Source: Cerioporus squamosus
Taxonomy: Eukaryota; Basidiomycota; Agaricomycetes; Polyporales; Polyporaceae
Length of the DNA stretch: 64,000 nucleotides
Direction of reading: 5' to 3'
Assembly: GCA_022592435.1 (NCBI GenBank)
Contig: JABYQS010000066.1
Coordinates: 124,001 to 188,000, forward strand
Shown: positions 33,887 through 45,203 of the stretch, one piece after another
Layout: each line of letters begins with the position of its first letter
How positions within the stretch are numbered: the first letter of the stretch is position 1
The notes under the pieces: model-generated
Seen by the model: the letters and a program-made list of their open reading frames with translations, nothing else
Told to the model about the DNA's origin: nothing
Databases searched by the model: none
Translations under genes and position numbers: made by a program

Positions 33887-36219
33887 TCACACCAAGTGAG
33901 TGTTTCCATTCGTCAGAGCTCTAACCATCCAGTACATTATTTCACCGAAGATGATGCGTCCCAAAAGAACCCTGAGATTACAACTTGGACTTGCTGCCCC
34001 CTGGTTGGCGAACAAGGCAAACAAGTCCTGGGCGGCGCGCTCGAGCTCCCTGCAGAACTCCGCGTTCGGCATCTCCGTGCGCGAGGTGACCGTGAACTGA
34101 AGGAAGTCGTCGAACCCGGACGTGTACGCGATGCCGAAGCCGTCGGGGACGACCTCGCCCCAGCCGTACGGCCCGAAGTTCTTCGTGTAGATCGCGGACG
34201 TGCTGAGCACCCAGTAGCTGGAGCGCTTGACGACCGGGTTCGAGAACACCGCGGGCATCTGCTCGCCCTCCCTCACGGAGAGCCTGAGGCCGAGCAGATG
34301 GCGGTCGATTCCCCGCCCGTTGCCCGCCGCGCGCGCGTCCGTACCGTGCCTCTTGAGCGCATTGCGGAAGAGCTCGAGCCTCTTACCTGCGCTCGCACGC
34401 GCGTCGTCCATGCTCGCGACCCACGCGTCCGACTCGGCCGACACGATGCGGATCGCCTCCGTGCGGCCCTTGAGGAACTTGCGCGTCGACGCGGCCTCGT
34501 ACGTCCCGCCTGGCGCGTCCAGCCCTGTGCGCGGAGCAACCGTGCGTACGCGAGCTGGATGACCATCTGCGTCCAGCCGTCGGGCGAGACCCCGAACGCC
34601 TTCACGGCCGCCTTGCCGTACGGCGTGCGGACGACGTTGAGGGCCTGCGAGGAGATGAGCGCCACGGCGGCCTCCGTGGCGGACTCGATCGCGCGCTCGG
34701 TCTCAGGGGAGACGTGCCAGTCGAGCGGCTCCGGGAGCGTGCCGGTGGTGGTCGAGTAGAGGGGCGAGTTGGCGGAGGTCGCGAAGTCCTTGGCGGCGAT
34801 GAGGTCGAGCACGCGGTCGCACATCGTCGCGGTGGGCGTGCCGTCCATGACGGAGTGCTCGCCGACGAAGCCGGCCTTGCCGTCGGGCAGGACGACGAAC
34901 TGGCACGGCTTGTCCATCCACCTGTTGCGGAGCCCGAGCCGGGGCTGGCCGTTGGGCTGCGGGACGACGGCGCCGTGCCAGAGGTTGCGGGAGTGCTCGA
35001 CTATGCCGTTCGCCGGCTCGGTGTCGAGACAGAGGACGAAGGCGGCGGAGTGGATGGCGGTCAGGATGCGGGCGTTCTGCGCGTCCGATGCAAGGTGTTG
35101 CAAGTCCTGCGTAGCATACGGCGGTCAGAACATGCGGAGGTGCTGCGTGGAGGCAAGCGCACCTTGGCCCACACATCGCGGTTGGATGCAGTAAGGACGC
35201 CAACCCCCGGGTATTCCTCGGTGGTGTTGTCATAAATGTGCTGGATTTGCCTAGGACGCGAGGATCAACGGTATGACCGCAGGTATATGCTGTGTATGCG
35301 TACCTCTGGAGCTCGTCTAGGGAGAGAAGTCTTCCGCCTTGCCATGGCTCGAGCTTCCAGACGCGTCCGCGGCGGAGGACGACGACGTGCCCGGACCTGC
35401 CGCGATCGCCCTCTTTCGCGTGACTCACCGACCAATCAAGGCCGGGAGCGGGGACGCGACAGCAGTCGAACATCCATCTGAAGGCGTGTAGGCATGTGAG
35501 TGGAGCGCGGGAGAAACAGCGTCTCGACGTACCTCCAGGTGTCCATGCATATCGGACCCTCCTTGGTGGCCTCCGGAGGTATCTGGCCGAGCTTGTACTG
35601 CTCACGGAAGGCCATGCCTGCGCGGATCAGCGACGCGGCTCGGTGGACAGGTGTTTGGGGTAAATGAGCGGGGTGATCCTTGAATCCATCTGTGCATGCA
35701 ACGGCTCGTCGGAGGTGCTCCAAGACATGGAAACCATGGCTCACGTACAGTAGTATGATACGTTGACCACAATCTACGTCCGCCGTCAGCGTCTGCAGGC
35801 ATCCAAAAACATCGCGCGACTCACTGAATCTCTGTAACCCAAGTACGCGATGTCGTCCCACCACTCTTCGAGCCAGTGCGGCCGTCCGGGTTCCGCGCTG
35901 CGCTTGTGTAGCCGGTCTTGGAGCAAACGCGCGTAATCGCTCGACGCGAATTGGTCGACGGCCTGCACAGCGTCCGCGTACTCCTGCTCCGACCACGCGA
36001 GTGGCTTCAGGCTCTCCTTCAGCTTGCCGACGGTCTCCTCCAATGCGGGGACGGGCAGGCGGGGGAGTGTCGACTGCGCGGCGAAGGTCGGGCCTGAGAG
36101 CGGCGGCGGGCGAGGGTCTTCCAGTTCGCTGGCCGCGTCGTGCTGAAGGGCGTCGAGGACATCGTGCGCGCCGCTGTCCAGGCGATGCGGGGTAGCCTGG
36201 GGAGCTTGGAAGGTATCAT
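33887..36219 (-). CDS. Carnitine O-acetyltransferase, with two apparent frameshifts
   Basis: It is read on the minus strand from ATG 36219. The first 20 residues (MIPSKLPRLPRIAWTAARTM) look like a mitochondrial presequence. Then come LPRLPVPALEETVGKLKESL, the substrate-channel block WWDDIAYLGYRDS, VSYYYGFKDHP, QGGRLLSLDELQR, and the catalytic-histidine motif GEHSVMDGTPT. The C-terminal block includes VSAESDAWVASM and GFGIAYTSGFDDFLQFTV. It transfers acetyl groups between CoA and carnitine in mitochondria or peroxisomes. The frame breaks twice with no intron available: near 36108-36111 (GCCCG reads on correctly with one more C) and near 34523-34525 (GGG would need to be GGGG). Both fit one lost base in a homopolymer, so they may be sequence errors; otherwise the gene is inactive. 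Confidence 0.85.
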
Positions 36220-36514
36220 GAAGGTCGCCGAGGATGGTCTGGGGTAAAGACCTGAATATATGCGCGCCCCGGCTACCCCGCAAGCCAGCCCAGAGCCATG
36301 TGAAATCTCACCATGTCATTCAGCCTACGTTGTCAATGTCTGCCTTTCCGACTTCCTTGCGTTTGATACAAAACTTGTTGGTAGTACTGTGCGGCAGGGG
36401 ACCCCGGTTGGTTGCAATCGAAAGCAGAGTACTTGACCAGACAAGACAAAATGGCATATGAGACTCGGGAGTCAAAGAATTCAAGCAAGCAAAAAGGCAC
36501 TACCGGATTATAAA

Positions 36515-36610
36515 GGGCCTGGCCGGGAATTGAACCCGGGACCTCCTCCACATCACGCTAACCATGGGTTGACGCCCTAAGAAGGAATCATACTACTAGA
36601 CCACCAGGCC
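36515..36610 (-). tRNA. tRNA-Pro (anticodon AGG), with intron
   Basis: Read on the minus strand. The acceptor stem pairs GGCCTGG (36610-36604) with CCAGGCC, then discriminator C at 36515. D arm: TGGTCTAGTAGTATGA. Anticodon stem-loop: CCTTC-TT-AGG-G, then an intron of about 24 nt after position 37, then T-GGAGG. The T arm, CCGGG-TTCAATT-CCCGG, matches the tRNA-Pro consensus. It lies about 300 bp upstream of the carnitine acetyltransferase start. Confidence 0.92.
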
Positions 36611-36919
36611 GTTGCGACACCTCACCTTGTTAACAATACATCCAAGTGCTGTTCTGGGTATGCCTGCAACTTGAGCTTCCACCATCCTGCCGTGTACTCA
36701 TCAATCATTAGTCCTAGGGGCTCGGTACCTTCCATTCCATTTCAAGAGCAACCGCTGGCATTATGAGTACGACTACATGTTGTTCCGCCATGTGAAGATA
36801 AGGATATATGCTCGCTGTAGTGACTGGCCGGAAACCGCCAGCATCCTCTGGTGACAGTGACGTTGACACGACCTCGGGTTTGGGGCGGTCACTGGTTACC
36901 GATGCTCACAGTTCACAGA
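36611..36919. other. Intergenic, between tRNA-Pro and a small hypothetical gene
   Basis: About 310 bp; no gene or repeat recognised. Confidence 0.45.
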
Positions 36920-37479
36920 TCAACCTTCAAGGAGACTTGGAAGGTTCTCCTTGATATATTCAACTACCGCATCCGGTCCTTTCTCCACCTGCAAGCCTTG
37001 AGGAAGGCTGAACGTCTTGATCCCAGGAATGGTCTCCCGGGCGATCCCGACGATCTCCTGTGCGCAGAGGATGAGAAGGTGTTATATCGGTAGAGATACG
37101 AGACGGTGATTATCAGACAAAACGACCGTCGACCGCGTCAAGTCTTCGACACGTACCTGAGCTTGTTCTGGAGTCCACATAGAGGCGGTGAACTGGGACG
37201 GTGAGTACTATGGGTACTTATAAGCTTTACAGCAAGACTTACCAGCACGTTCGGTCGCTCCTTCTCTAGGACGGGTCGCACGTCTTCGATTTCTGAGGTT
37301 GGAATCAGCGGGGCTCTGGGGAACTCGACGTGTCATCAAAGCTCACTTTCGACATTGGCAGCATGCACGATCATATACTTGTCCTTGACATCCTCCACAA
37401 CTCTCCCGATGAGTCGCTTGGCGCGTTCGGGGGCCGTGTTGACAGTGACCAGCCTGTATGTCTTGCGCGTATCTGCCAT
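36920..37479 (-). CDS. Small conserved-looking protein of unknown function, 118 aa
   Basis: Four exons on the minus strand (37479-37347, 37292-37243, 37192-37157, 37057-36920) close exactly in frame at 118 aa. The protein starts MADTRKTYRLVTVNTAPERA and ends VVEYIKENLPSLLEG. Predicted alternating strands and helices (YRLVTVN, KYMIVHAAN, PNVLFTASM, IPGIKTFSLP) suggest a compact alpha/beta fold, perhaps Rossmann- or flavodoxin-like, but I do not recognise a family. There is no signal peptide, membrane helix or obvious catalytic motif. All introns have good GT-AG sites, so the gene itself is well supported although its function is unknown. Confidence 0.75.
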
Positions 37480-39189
37480 GATGGGGGTTTGGGGCAAAGA
37501 TGCTGGCACGTCAGAGGAAGCTTCGAGTCCGACGCGAGTGTCCCACGGACTCGGCGGCCGTCGATGGGTGCGCAACGAGTGTGCGAGAGGCGGACAAACG
37601 CGATCACGTGGGGACAGACAGACCGCATGTAAAGGAGCAGCTCACGTAAGTATAATGCAGGCTCAACGTTCGAAACGTCCTTGTGCTCCATGCCTCCCGG
37701 AGAAACCGCGCCCCGACTCCATCCGGTTCAACAAGGTTCGTGCGGAAGCCACCTCTGCGTAACTCCGTCGGTTGAGCTCAGTGTGCCCTTTTCCTGATGC
37801 TCTCTAGAAAAGTACTGTAAAACCACGTCGGGAGCGATTAAGAAATTCGATGGGCGACGCTTGTTGGATTCGCCTTGTTGCGGTCTGCGCGAGCTCACCA
37901 AGGGCCTGTGGATCTCTAGTGAGTCACATGTGGATACTGGACGGACGGAGCGCGGGGCACACACCGCTGTCCGAGTCGAGGTGCTGAACGGCCTTATAAG
38001 TCCCCAGGCCCACAACACAGATGCTACCTGGCCCGTACATCGTGACGGCCATGCCACACACGCATACGTGTGCACATGTATACACCCCACAAGATCGGCT
38101 CCTCCATATACTGCAGGCATTTGAGCAGGTACGCAGGCTGTCGCGATGTCGTAAGCTGCAGTGATGGCGGCAAAAATGTGAGTCCGAGCTGTAGTAGTAT
38201 GCCGCAAGCTATCGGGCACTCATCTGACGCGACGACGAGGACGTTCTTGTCAAGGTGGTTTCTAGTTGATGTGAAGGACAGGAATGTACGAATTGGCTAT
38301 GGTGGTCCTAACATCCGGCGGATGGATCAGGGATGAAAGGGGTGCTCCTCGACTGCATTCCGACTGCGAGATGAAATGCTTGAGATACGAGACACGCATC
38401 GCCGTGAGCAGGTGAAGGCGAAGCGCAGATGTGCTCTGTATTGTAAATTGTGAATGAGAGGAGGGCGGGAGGTGAATGGATAACACGCGAGGCAAGTCCA
38501 CCACAAATCTGCCAGGACAAATGCTGTCAAATGTGAAGCTGTTCTGCCATCGTCGGTCATAGTTTGTCGTCCTACCGCGCTGACCGCGAACTCTGCGCCT
38601 GCGGCGCAATCCGAACCAAGGTCAAGACGCTACCAGACATGCTTGAGATCTCCGGGACAAGTCAATCTGATCTAGTCCCGAGTGGTGATGCTTTTCCTCG
38701 GTGGCGGCATTTTCCGTGATGTCATAAGCCTCGCCCGCTTCATGAACTCTATTTTGTCGCAACTCTTCATCCTACCACCACCTGCTAGCACTTCCACTCG
38801 TCGCTCACAGTTCTGACGTGCGAGGTATCTCGGGTCTTCATCTCGGTCTCGGGTGCTTGATCATGGTGAGGAGATTCCTGATAGTGCGCCTGTATGTGCA
38901 AGTCAGTGACGCATATAGCAGGGTATATGCGTATGATTCGCGACGATATGGACCGCGTGTCAGTCGACATCAAAGTCCAAACAAGAGCCCGTCTCCCTCC
39001 AACTTCCTGCGGAGTGTTGCTCCGATTCCAATCGCGCGACGCGCAGGATGTGGGCTCACGTGACCGTGTAATGGCGTTCCGGCCGCGGGCCGAGCGCGGT
39101 GATTACATAACCGAGGGTCTGACTGTCTTTGGGATCCGCCTGCGGTGCGCAGCCACACCGACTGCTTTCACCACTCACTTGCCGTCTGA
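37480..39189. other. Intergenic, about 1.7 kb
   Basis: No gene recognised. Frames up to 163 codons on both strands lack family resemblance and splice support. It contains the divergent upstream regions of the 118-aa gene and of the PB1-ZZ gene. Confidence 0.5.
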
Positions 39190-42100
39190 ATGTCGGTAGC
39201 AGGCTCGGACTACGGCGGATCTAGTTATGGAAGATCTGAGCCTCGTCCGGACAAGGCACTCGTCGTCAAGTGCACTCACGAAGAGCGCGGGAGCAAGAAG
39301 ATCTCCTACCAGTCCTCCCGCCTATGCACATACGATAATCTTCGGAAGCAAGTGCGTCATCGCCATCGTCCTAAGCCTTTCCTGCAGTCTCATGTTCGTA
39401 AACAGGTAGAAAAGTGTTTTGGCCTCAATTCTACCCCCTTCTATATCGCATATGTCGACGACGACTCCGAGACAACCCTCATCAGCAATGAAGCTGACCT
39501 CACCGAGGCTATCAACTACTTCAAGCCCACTTCAAGCGAAGATGCCCCTCTTTCCTCTGCAGCTTCCATCCTCTCCGGTCGGAGCTTCCGCAAGTCCCAG
39601 ATCGTCCTGCGCGTCCATGTCGTCGTCGACTATGATGGCATCAGCCTCTCGGACACTGGTTCGCTCGTCAGCCTGGAGGAGTACAGGAATAGGAACGGGA
39701 GTGGGCAATCGCTGTCGTACACGTCTGAACCTCCCCGGGAGCTCGAGGATGACGCCATCACGGTGAGTTCCAAAGACATTGGTTCCAAGTACGACGCGTA
39801 CCGCGGCAAGGGCACCAGGACCATCGTCGCCGGCCCCAGCCGGGAGCCCCTTATCGACCCCGGAGACCAGTGGGAGACTCGTACCCTCTCCAGTGCTGCA
39901 AGGACGCGAGAGCCGGATCCCTTGTCATCCGATGACACCCTCGCACGCTTCCCTGAGGATCCGTCATTCGTGTTCGCACGGTTGAAGCTGGAGGAGGAGC
40001 GCCTTGGCCTATCTCCCGGCAACCTCAACGGCACGTCCACCTTCCAGACAGAGCGCGGAGCCAACTGGCTACGAGAACAAAATGCGCACCTCTCGATTCT
40101 TGATGGAGATGGGGCATCGGTCAGCGACTTCTCGCTCGAAGACAGCATGTCGCTCGAGCTGGAACGGAATCAGCACGGGAACTACCGTTACACGCTCACG
40201 GGCAGCAGCGGTTCGCAGAGCGTACGCGACTATGGCAACGACGACGGGGCAAGCGTGGGGGCAAACGATGCGGTCGAGAGTCTGGCGGATTCGGCAGAGA
40301 AGGTCCTGGATAGTCGCCCGACGTCGATGCAGGCTACACAGTTCTCGCACCCACATCGTTCTTCGAACCCCTTCATGAGCCCAGAGGAGCAGCAGTTCCC
40401 GACGGACTACATTCACCCGGACATCCCGCCAGAAGTGCTGTCGTTCCTACGGCCCGACCCGCCTCTTGGGCCTCCTCCCGATCCCACGAACTGCTCCAAC
40501 TGCGGCGTCGTGCTAGACATGATCAAGTACGTTTGTTCGACCTGCGGCGAGAAGAAGCCCATCATCATTGAGCCCGAATGGACGGGCGACGTGAAGGGAA
40601 AGACGCGGGCGATCGAGATTCACCGAGAACACTCGTATCCCCCATGGCGCAACACCCCTTCAGCTGCCGCGTCTGCATCCTCGCTTACCATGGTTGGGAC
40701 CGGTAGCCAACACTCCGGAAGTGGAAGTTCAGGCTCTTCAGAACACCACCCTTCGCGCTCGATGTCAGAGAGCACTCTTCATCTCAACGTCCACCATCCC
40801 CCGTACAAGCCCCTGCCCATACCTCCTGGCCAGGGAAGCCCCGTGTCGTCTTTGTCACCGGGATCAGAGAATAGGAGAAGAGATGGATACGAGCTTTGCT
40901 CGAATTGTGTCCAGGCATATGGTGTGCAACACTCGCTCGAGTTCAGTGCTACGCCTGGCACATCACCGGGACCTGGGACGTCACCGGAGGATGCTGAGCG
41001 GGCACTCTCGAGATGGCGGCGCACGGCGCCGAGCCAGAAGGGGCTGCTGCGGCACGCGTACATCGAGAAGAGTTGGACGCACAACGGCTGGGAAGATGTT
41101 GGTGAGTATCACGCCTACCCGCTCTGTACCCACACTCGCTGCGGCGTGTTTTCGATACAGCCACGGCACACGATAGGGCCTCACAAGCACGGGCGCTGAG
41201 GAAGATCCTGACGATTGTCTTGTTTGCAGAGCAAGGCGGCCAAGGAACATGTCACTGTTCGACGTGCAACACCGTCATCACGAGTCACCGGTACAAGTGT
41301 GCGTCCTGTGATGACTTCAACTTGTGCCGGGCTTGCTACAGGTACGCCGCTGCAGAAATCATGGTATCCTACCGCAGCCAATGCTCACGCACAAATACCT
41401 CCCGCGTGCTAGGCAAGTGTATGAAGTTCACCCTGCACACGCGTTCCTCGCGGTCCCGGACAAGCCCAGCAGCTCTCACTCATCGAGTAGCAACATGGTC
41501 GACCTAGCTGGTCAGGCGTCCATGGAGGAATCCTGTGAGTCTAACTGCCTCTGTGGTCTGTGGGTCCACTTCTCAACGCTCGTCTTGTTTCGTGTGACTC
41601 AGCCATGACACATGTGGGCGTCCATTGTGCACAGTGAGTTTCCGTCCATTACACATATTGTCCCGTGAGCTCAATCCGGAGTTCAGCTGCATGCAAGAAA
41701 TCATAGGAGCAAGGTTCCATTGCGCTATATGCGAGAATGTCGATATCTGCTCCAATTGCGACGCTGCTGGCCTTCCAGGAAACATTGACTCGGCGGATGG
41801 CGGTCATGTGTCGTCCCACATCATGATCAAGGCAAGTGAATGGCTGCACCGGTGCATCCTGCCGAGCGCGAACGCTCACCTTCTCTGCAGATCCCCCACC
41901 CCATGTCCACGGCGGACCTGCACTCGACAAGCCAGATGGCGATGAAGCTGTGGACCGGGCGCGACGCCGCTCAAGCACAGGCGGGCAGCAGCGTGAACGG
42001 CCGCCCCCGGCGCAACTCCTATGGATCCGCATATTCGCACACCGTGCTCGGAACAGGTACTCGCGTCGACGTCGCGTCTGTGCAGAGCGACCACGGAATG

Positions 42101-42932
42101 GCGTGTGATGGATGCGCTCAAGTATGTGGCGTCCCGCCGAATGTGTCCGGTCGCATGCAGTCTGACGACTTCTCCTTTAGCCAATCGTCGGTGTGCGGTA
42201 TCAGTGCGCCAACTGTCCCTCGTACCCCAAACCTGTTAGCCTGGTACGTAATAGTCCGACGCTCAGTCGCAGTACGAGTATGGGCGTGCTGACGGTGGCG
42301 GCGCCTTGCTCATTTACAGTGCGAACGCTGTGAGGCGCGCTCGTACGCGCTGCACGACCCGTGGCACGTTTTCTTCAAGCTACCGAAAGTCGTCGACCGG
42401 CCGCTCGTTTTGCAGCCGCCACTGCCCAAGCTGTAGGTCTCCTCGCATCGCCGACGCGCTCAAAATAGCTCACAATAACTACAGGTACAAGAAGCCTGCC
42501 GGGCCAACAGGTGGCGTCTTCAACATGGCCGACCCGAAAGGTTCGCCGGCAGCCTGAATCGCGTCGCGAACGGCACTGAGCTAACAATTGTTGTCTTGCG
42601 CCACAGGGTATCTCCGCTCGCTGACGCACGCGTTCGCGGTGTGCGACCGGTGCATGTCTCATATCTCCGGGGAGTGGTTCCACTGCGCCTATTGCCCAAA
42701 GGACTTGTGCGACAGCTGCGCCGAGGTCGACACGCACGACAACACGCATCTCTTTGTCGTGTTCAAGTCTGACGTCAACATGCAGATCTTCCGGTGCGTC
42801 CGCTCGTCGGGGGTCGGCCCTAGTAAAGCATCCCATACTGATCCCGGCGCTGCTTCTTGCAGGAGGTTCATGAACGAGGAAGACCCCTCGCGCAGCCCGC
42901 CGCTCATCCCGTTCCCCGTGTACGTCTCGTAA
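39190..42932 (+). CDS. PB1-domain protein with several ZZ-type zinc fingers (NBR1/p62-like)
   Basis: Twelve exons give 995 aa: 39190-39351, 39406-41101, 41230-41341, 41413-41534, 41603-41633, 41687-41831, 41891-42121, 42181-42243, 42320-42432, 42485-42540, 42607-42793, 42863-42932. An N-terminal PB1 domain spans residues about 22-110 (ALVVKCTHEERGSKKISYQS ... TPFYIAYVDDDSETTLI). A long disordered region with a CxxC pair (NCSNCGVVL...CSTC) follows. At least four ZZ fingers fill the C-terminal third: CHCSTCNTVITSHRYKCASC, CAHCMQEIIGARFHCAIC, CDGCAQPIVGVRYQCANC and CDRCMSHISGEWFHCAYC. PB1 plus ZZ is the signature of selective-autophagy receptors (p62, NBR1); I do not see the NBR1 FW domain. The intron after 41831 has a GC donor (AAG/GCAAGT). 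Confidence 0.87.
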
Positions 42933-43145
42933 TCCATCGCACGTCATATGTATCACTGCACCCACGACCGCATCCTTGTATGTATGTGCACCTCACTTGT
43001 ATCGCTGTCGACAATGCTCTGTCTCAGTCTTCCCGTACTTCCTATTACCACCGCTGTAGCACTCACTTTACACATTCTGGATATGGATCACGTCATGCTC
43101 CGCGCAGTAGCGGACTGTGCACAATAGCACTGCAGTACCACACCG

Positions 43146-45203
43146 TCACAGGTCCGGGTTGAGATCCAAATCCAAGTCGAAGAACGGCTGCTGTTGGGGT
43201 GGTCGGAAGTCTGGCCGGTATGGGTTCGCGCCAGGATGGCCCGGAAGCTCGAGGGTCGGCGATACCGTCGGCGCTGCAAGGAACAGAACATGGCGCATTA
43301 GTTCCGCCGCAGCCCCCCGCCGTAACACAAGGGCGAGGGCAGCCGGATCGGGAACATGGTAGTGCGACGGAAAACGGGACTCACGCTTCCCAACAGAATG
43401 TGTTTCCCCCAGGATGCCGAGCGGCGCCTCGTCGTTCATGTGCCCGCGGCGCATTTTCTCTTCGTTCGGGAACGGAGGGAAGAACAAGGGTGGCGGCGGC
43501 TGACCCGGGGCCAAGTCGGGCATGTTTGGCGGCGCAGAGGTGAACGCGGAGAGGCTCTGCGCGTAGGCGAGCAGCTCGGGGTAGGGAATCGCGCCTGAGG
43601 ATGGGTATGACACGATACGTAAGCGTCAGCGTGAGTTGTGTTGACGGACGGACACAAATTAAGGACACTCTGACGAAGTATCAGCGAGCAATGCGGGCAG
43701 GTGTGCTTCGCGGCTTCTCTTTACATTACCCGGGCGGCTCCTCGAGAACCGTGGAACGCTAAAGAAGGCAAGCGGAGAGGATTCACGTATCCCGAGTACA
43801 ATGAACAACAAATATGGGGACCGGGCACAGCGGAGGGCATGTAAAGTGCCCGAGCCTCGTTCGGTCCATGACCCTTGACTTCGAGGGGTCCGAGCGAGTA
43901 CCGCTGAACACCGGGAGCCAGATACAATCGTACCATGCGGTCTCTGGAACATGGTCTTTTGTCTGGAGTTGGCTTCTGCCAAAGGGTGAGATCCCGGCTT
44001 GTATACCCGGCTCCTCGCTACAAGATTCTCGCCGAGAGCTCGGACACTCCAGCCGTACGCTCTGGCGGGTATGCCAAGCAGGTCGCTGTTAGTGCCCTTT
44101 CTGACATCCGGGGTGTCAATCGCCCCGCGATACATCGCATGGCTGGAGAAGAACAAGGTGTAAACAAGGTACACCTCGGTCAATTCCCGCGAGCGCTCTA
44201 TGTCCCGATACATATGGTCCTAGCCGAAGCTCGCTGCATAGTCAGAGTGAACCTTGTGCGCGGAAGGGCTTCGATGATGCGCTCCCTTCGGCTTGGTAGC
44301 CTTCAGGTAGCGTGCAGCATCCAGAGGTAGATACGTAACCGCCATAGAGGTAGCTCTGCGGCATTTGCTCATCAAGGTACTACGATCGCACAAGGTACCC
44401 TTTGAGGCCACGTAGGCCTTGTGTTCCCGCTTCCAGAAAACATGTGGCACCTTCGCGTGCGGTCCGCTGTGTCGAGCACAGGGTACCGAATAAGTCGCAC
44501 GAGAGTCACTGAGGCTTCACGCTGGCTGCAAAACGTTTTCCCTACTGTGCAATCGCCGACATAGCAGTTGCACATCTCTTCAGGGCCAACAGAGACTGTT
44601 CCGCACCGAAGAGATGTGCACATAGACGGCAGGGACGTTATCCACGGTTCACTTCCGCTCAGACCCCTACTAGAGAGAAGTCCGAGGGGTATACGCGCAT
44701 CCTGAACAAGGGAGCATGTGTGACGTACCGGCCTTGGCTTCTTCAATAGCTTTGATGCGCTCTTCTCCTTCTCGGACAATGGCGTCGAGTTCGCGTCTGC
44801 CCTCGTCCAACATTCGAACGGTTTCGCGCCATCGGCGATCGAGATCGAGTACCTCGTCTTTCAGTTGTTCGATACGACGCTGCTTCACTTGGTGAGCGCG
44901 CGCTAGGTGCACGGCGGCCGCAAGTTGGGCATCAACTGCCAGGAGTTCCGAGACCGATGGTGGAGGTGGCGGGCGCGTTTGCGGGGGACCAAGAGACTGG
45001 AAGAGCGTGTGCGAGAGTGTCTGGAGCCGCGCTAATGGGTCTAGGAGGATTTCCGACATGGATTCCGAGGGATTTCCCAGCATCTGGACATCTGTAAGGT
45101 GAAGAGGATACTGCTGCGAGTAGCCATACTGGGTTGACTGGGAAGCGTAAGCGGATTGCGTGAGCGGCTGAGAGGACGTCCCGACAAAGCTCGGATACGA
45201 CAT
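43146..45203 (-). CDS. med4: Mediator complex subunit 4
   Basis: Three exons on the minus strand (45203-44729, 43594-43385, 43273-43146) give 270 aa in frame. The Ser/Gln/Tyr-rich N-terminus is followed by the MED4 helical block: SEILLDPLARLQTLSHTLFQ, a coiled coil (VKQRRIEQLKDEVLDLDRRW, then ELDAIVREGEERIKAIEEA), and the conserved IPYPELLAYAQSLSAFTSAP. The protein ends in a Pro-rich stretch and an acidic FDLDLDLNPDL tail. MED4 is a core subunit of the Mediator middle module, linking activators to RNA polymerase II. The first intron (43595-44728) is 1134 nt, about twenty times the local norm, and falls between the coiled coil and the YPELLAYA block. Confidence 0.88.
43595..44728 (-). other. 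1134-nt intron of MED4
   Basis: It is bounded by a strong donor (G/GTACGT) and acceptor (CCTCAG/G). Inside are several open frames, the longest about 185 codons on the minus strand; none resembles a family I know and I see no terminal repeats. It may hold an old insertion or a non-coding RNA. Confidence 0.6.

Noticed and set aside
34703..35605. 300-codon open frame on the minus strand
   Set aside because: It overlaps conserved carnitine acetyltransferase exons in another frame and is Arg/Pro-rich low complexity, a GC-rich shadow.
43659..44213. 184-codon minus-strand frame in the MED4 intron
   Set aside because: No domain, splice support or compositional signal separates it from chance; kept only as a note on the long intron.
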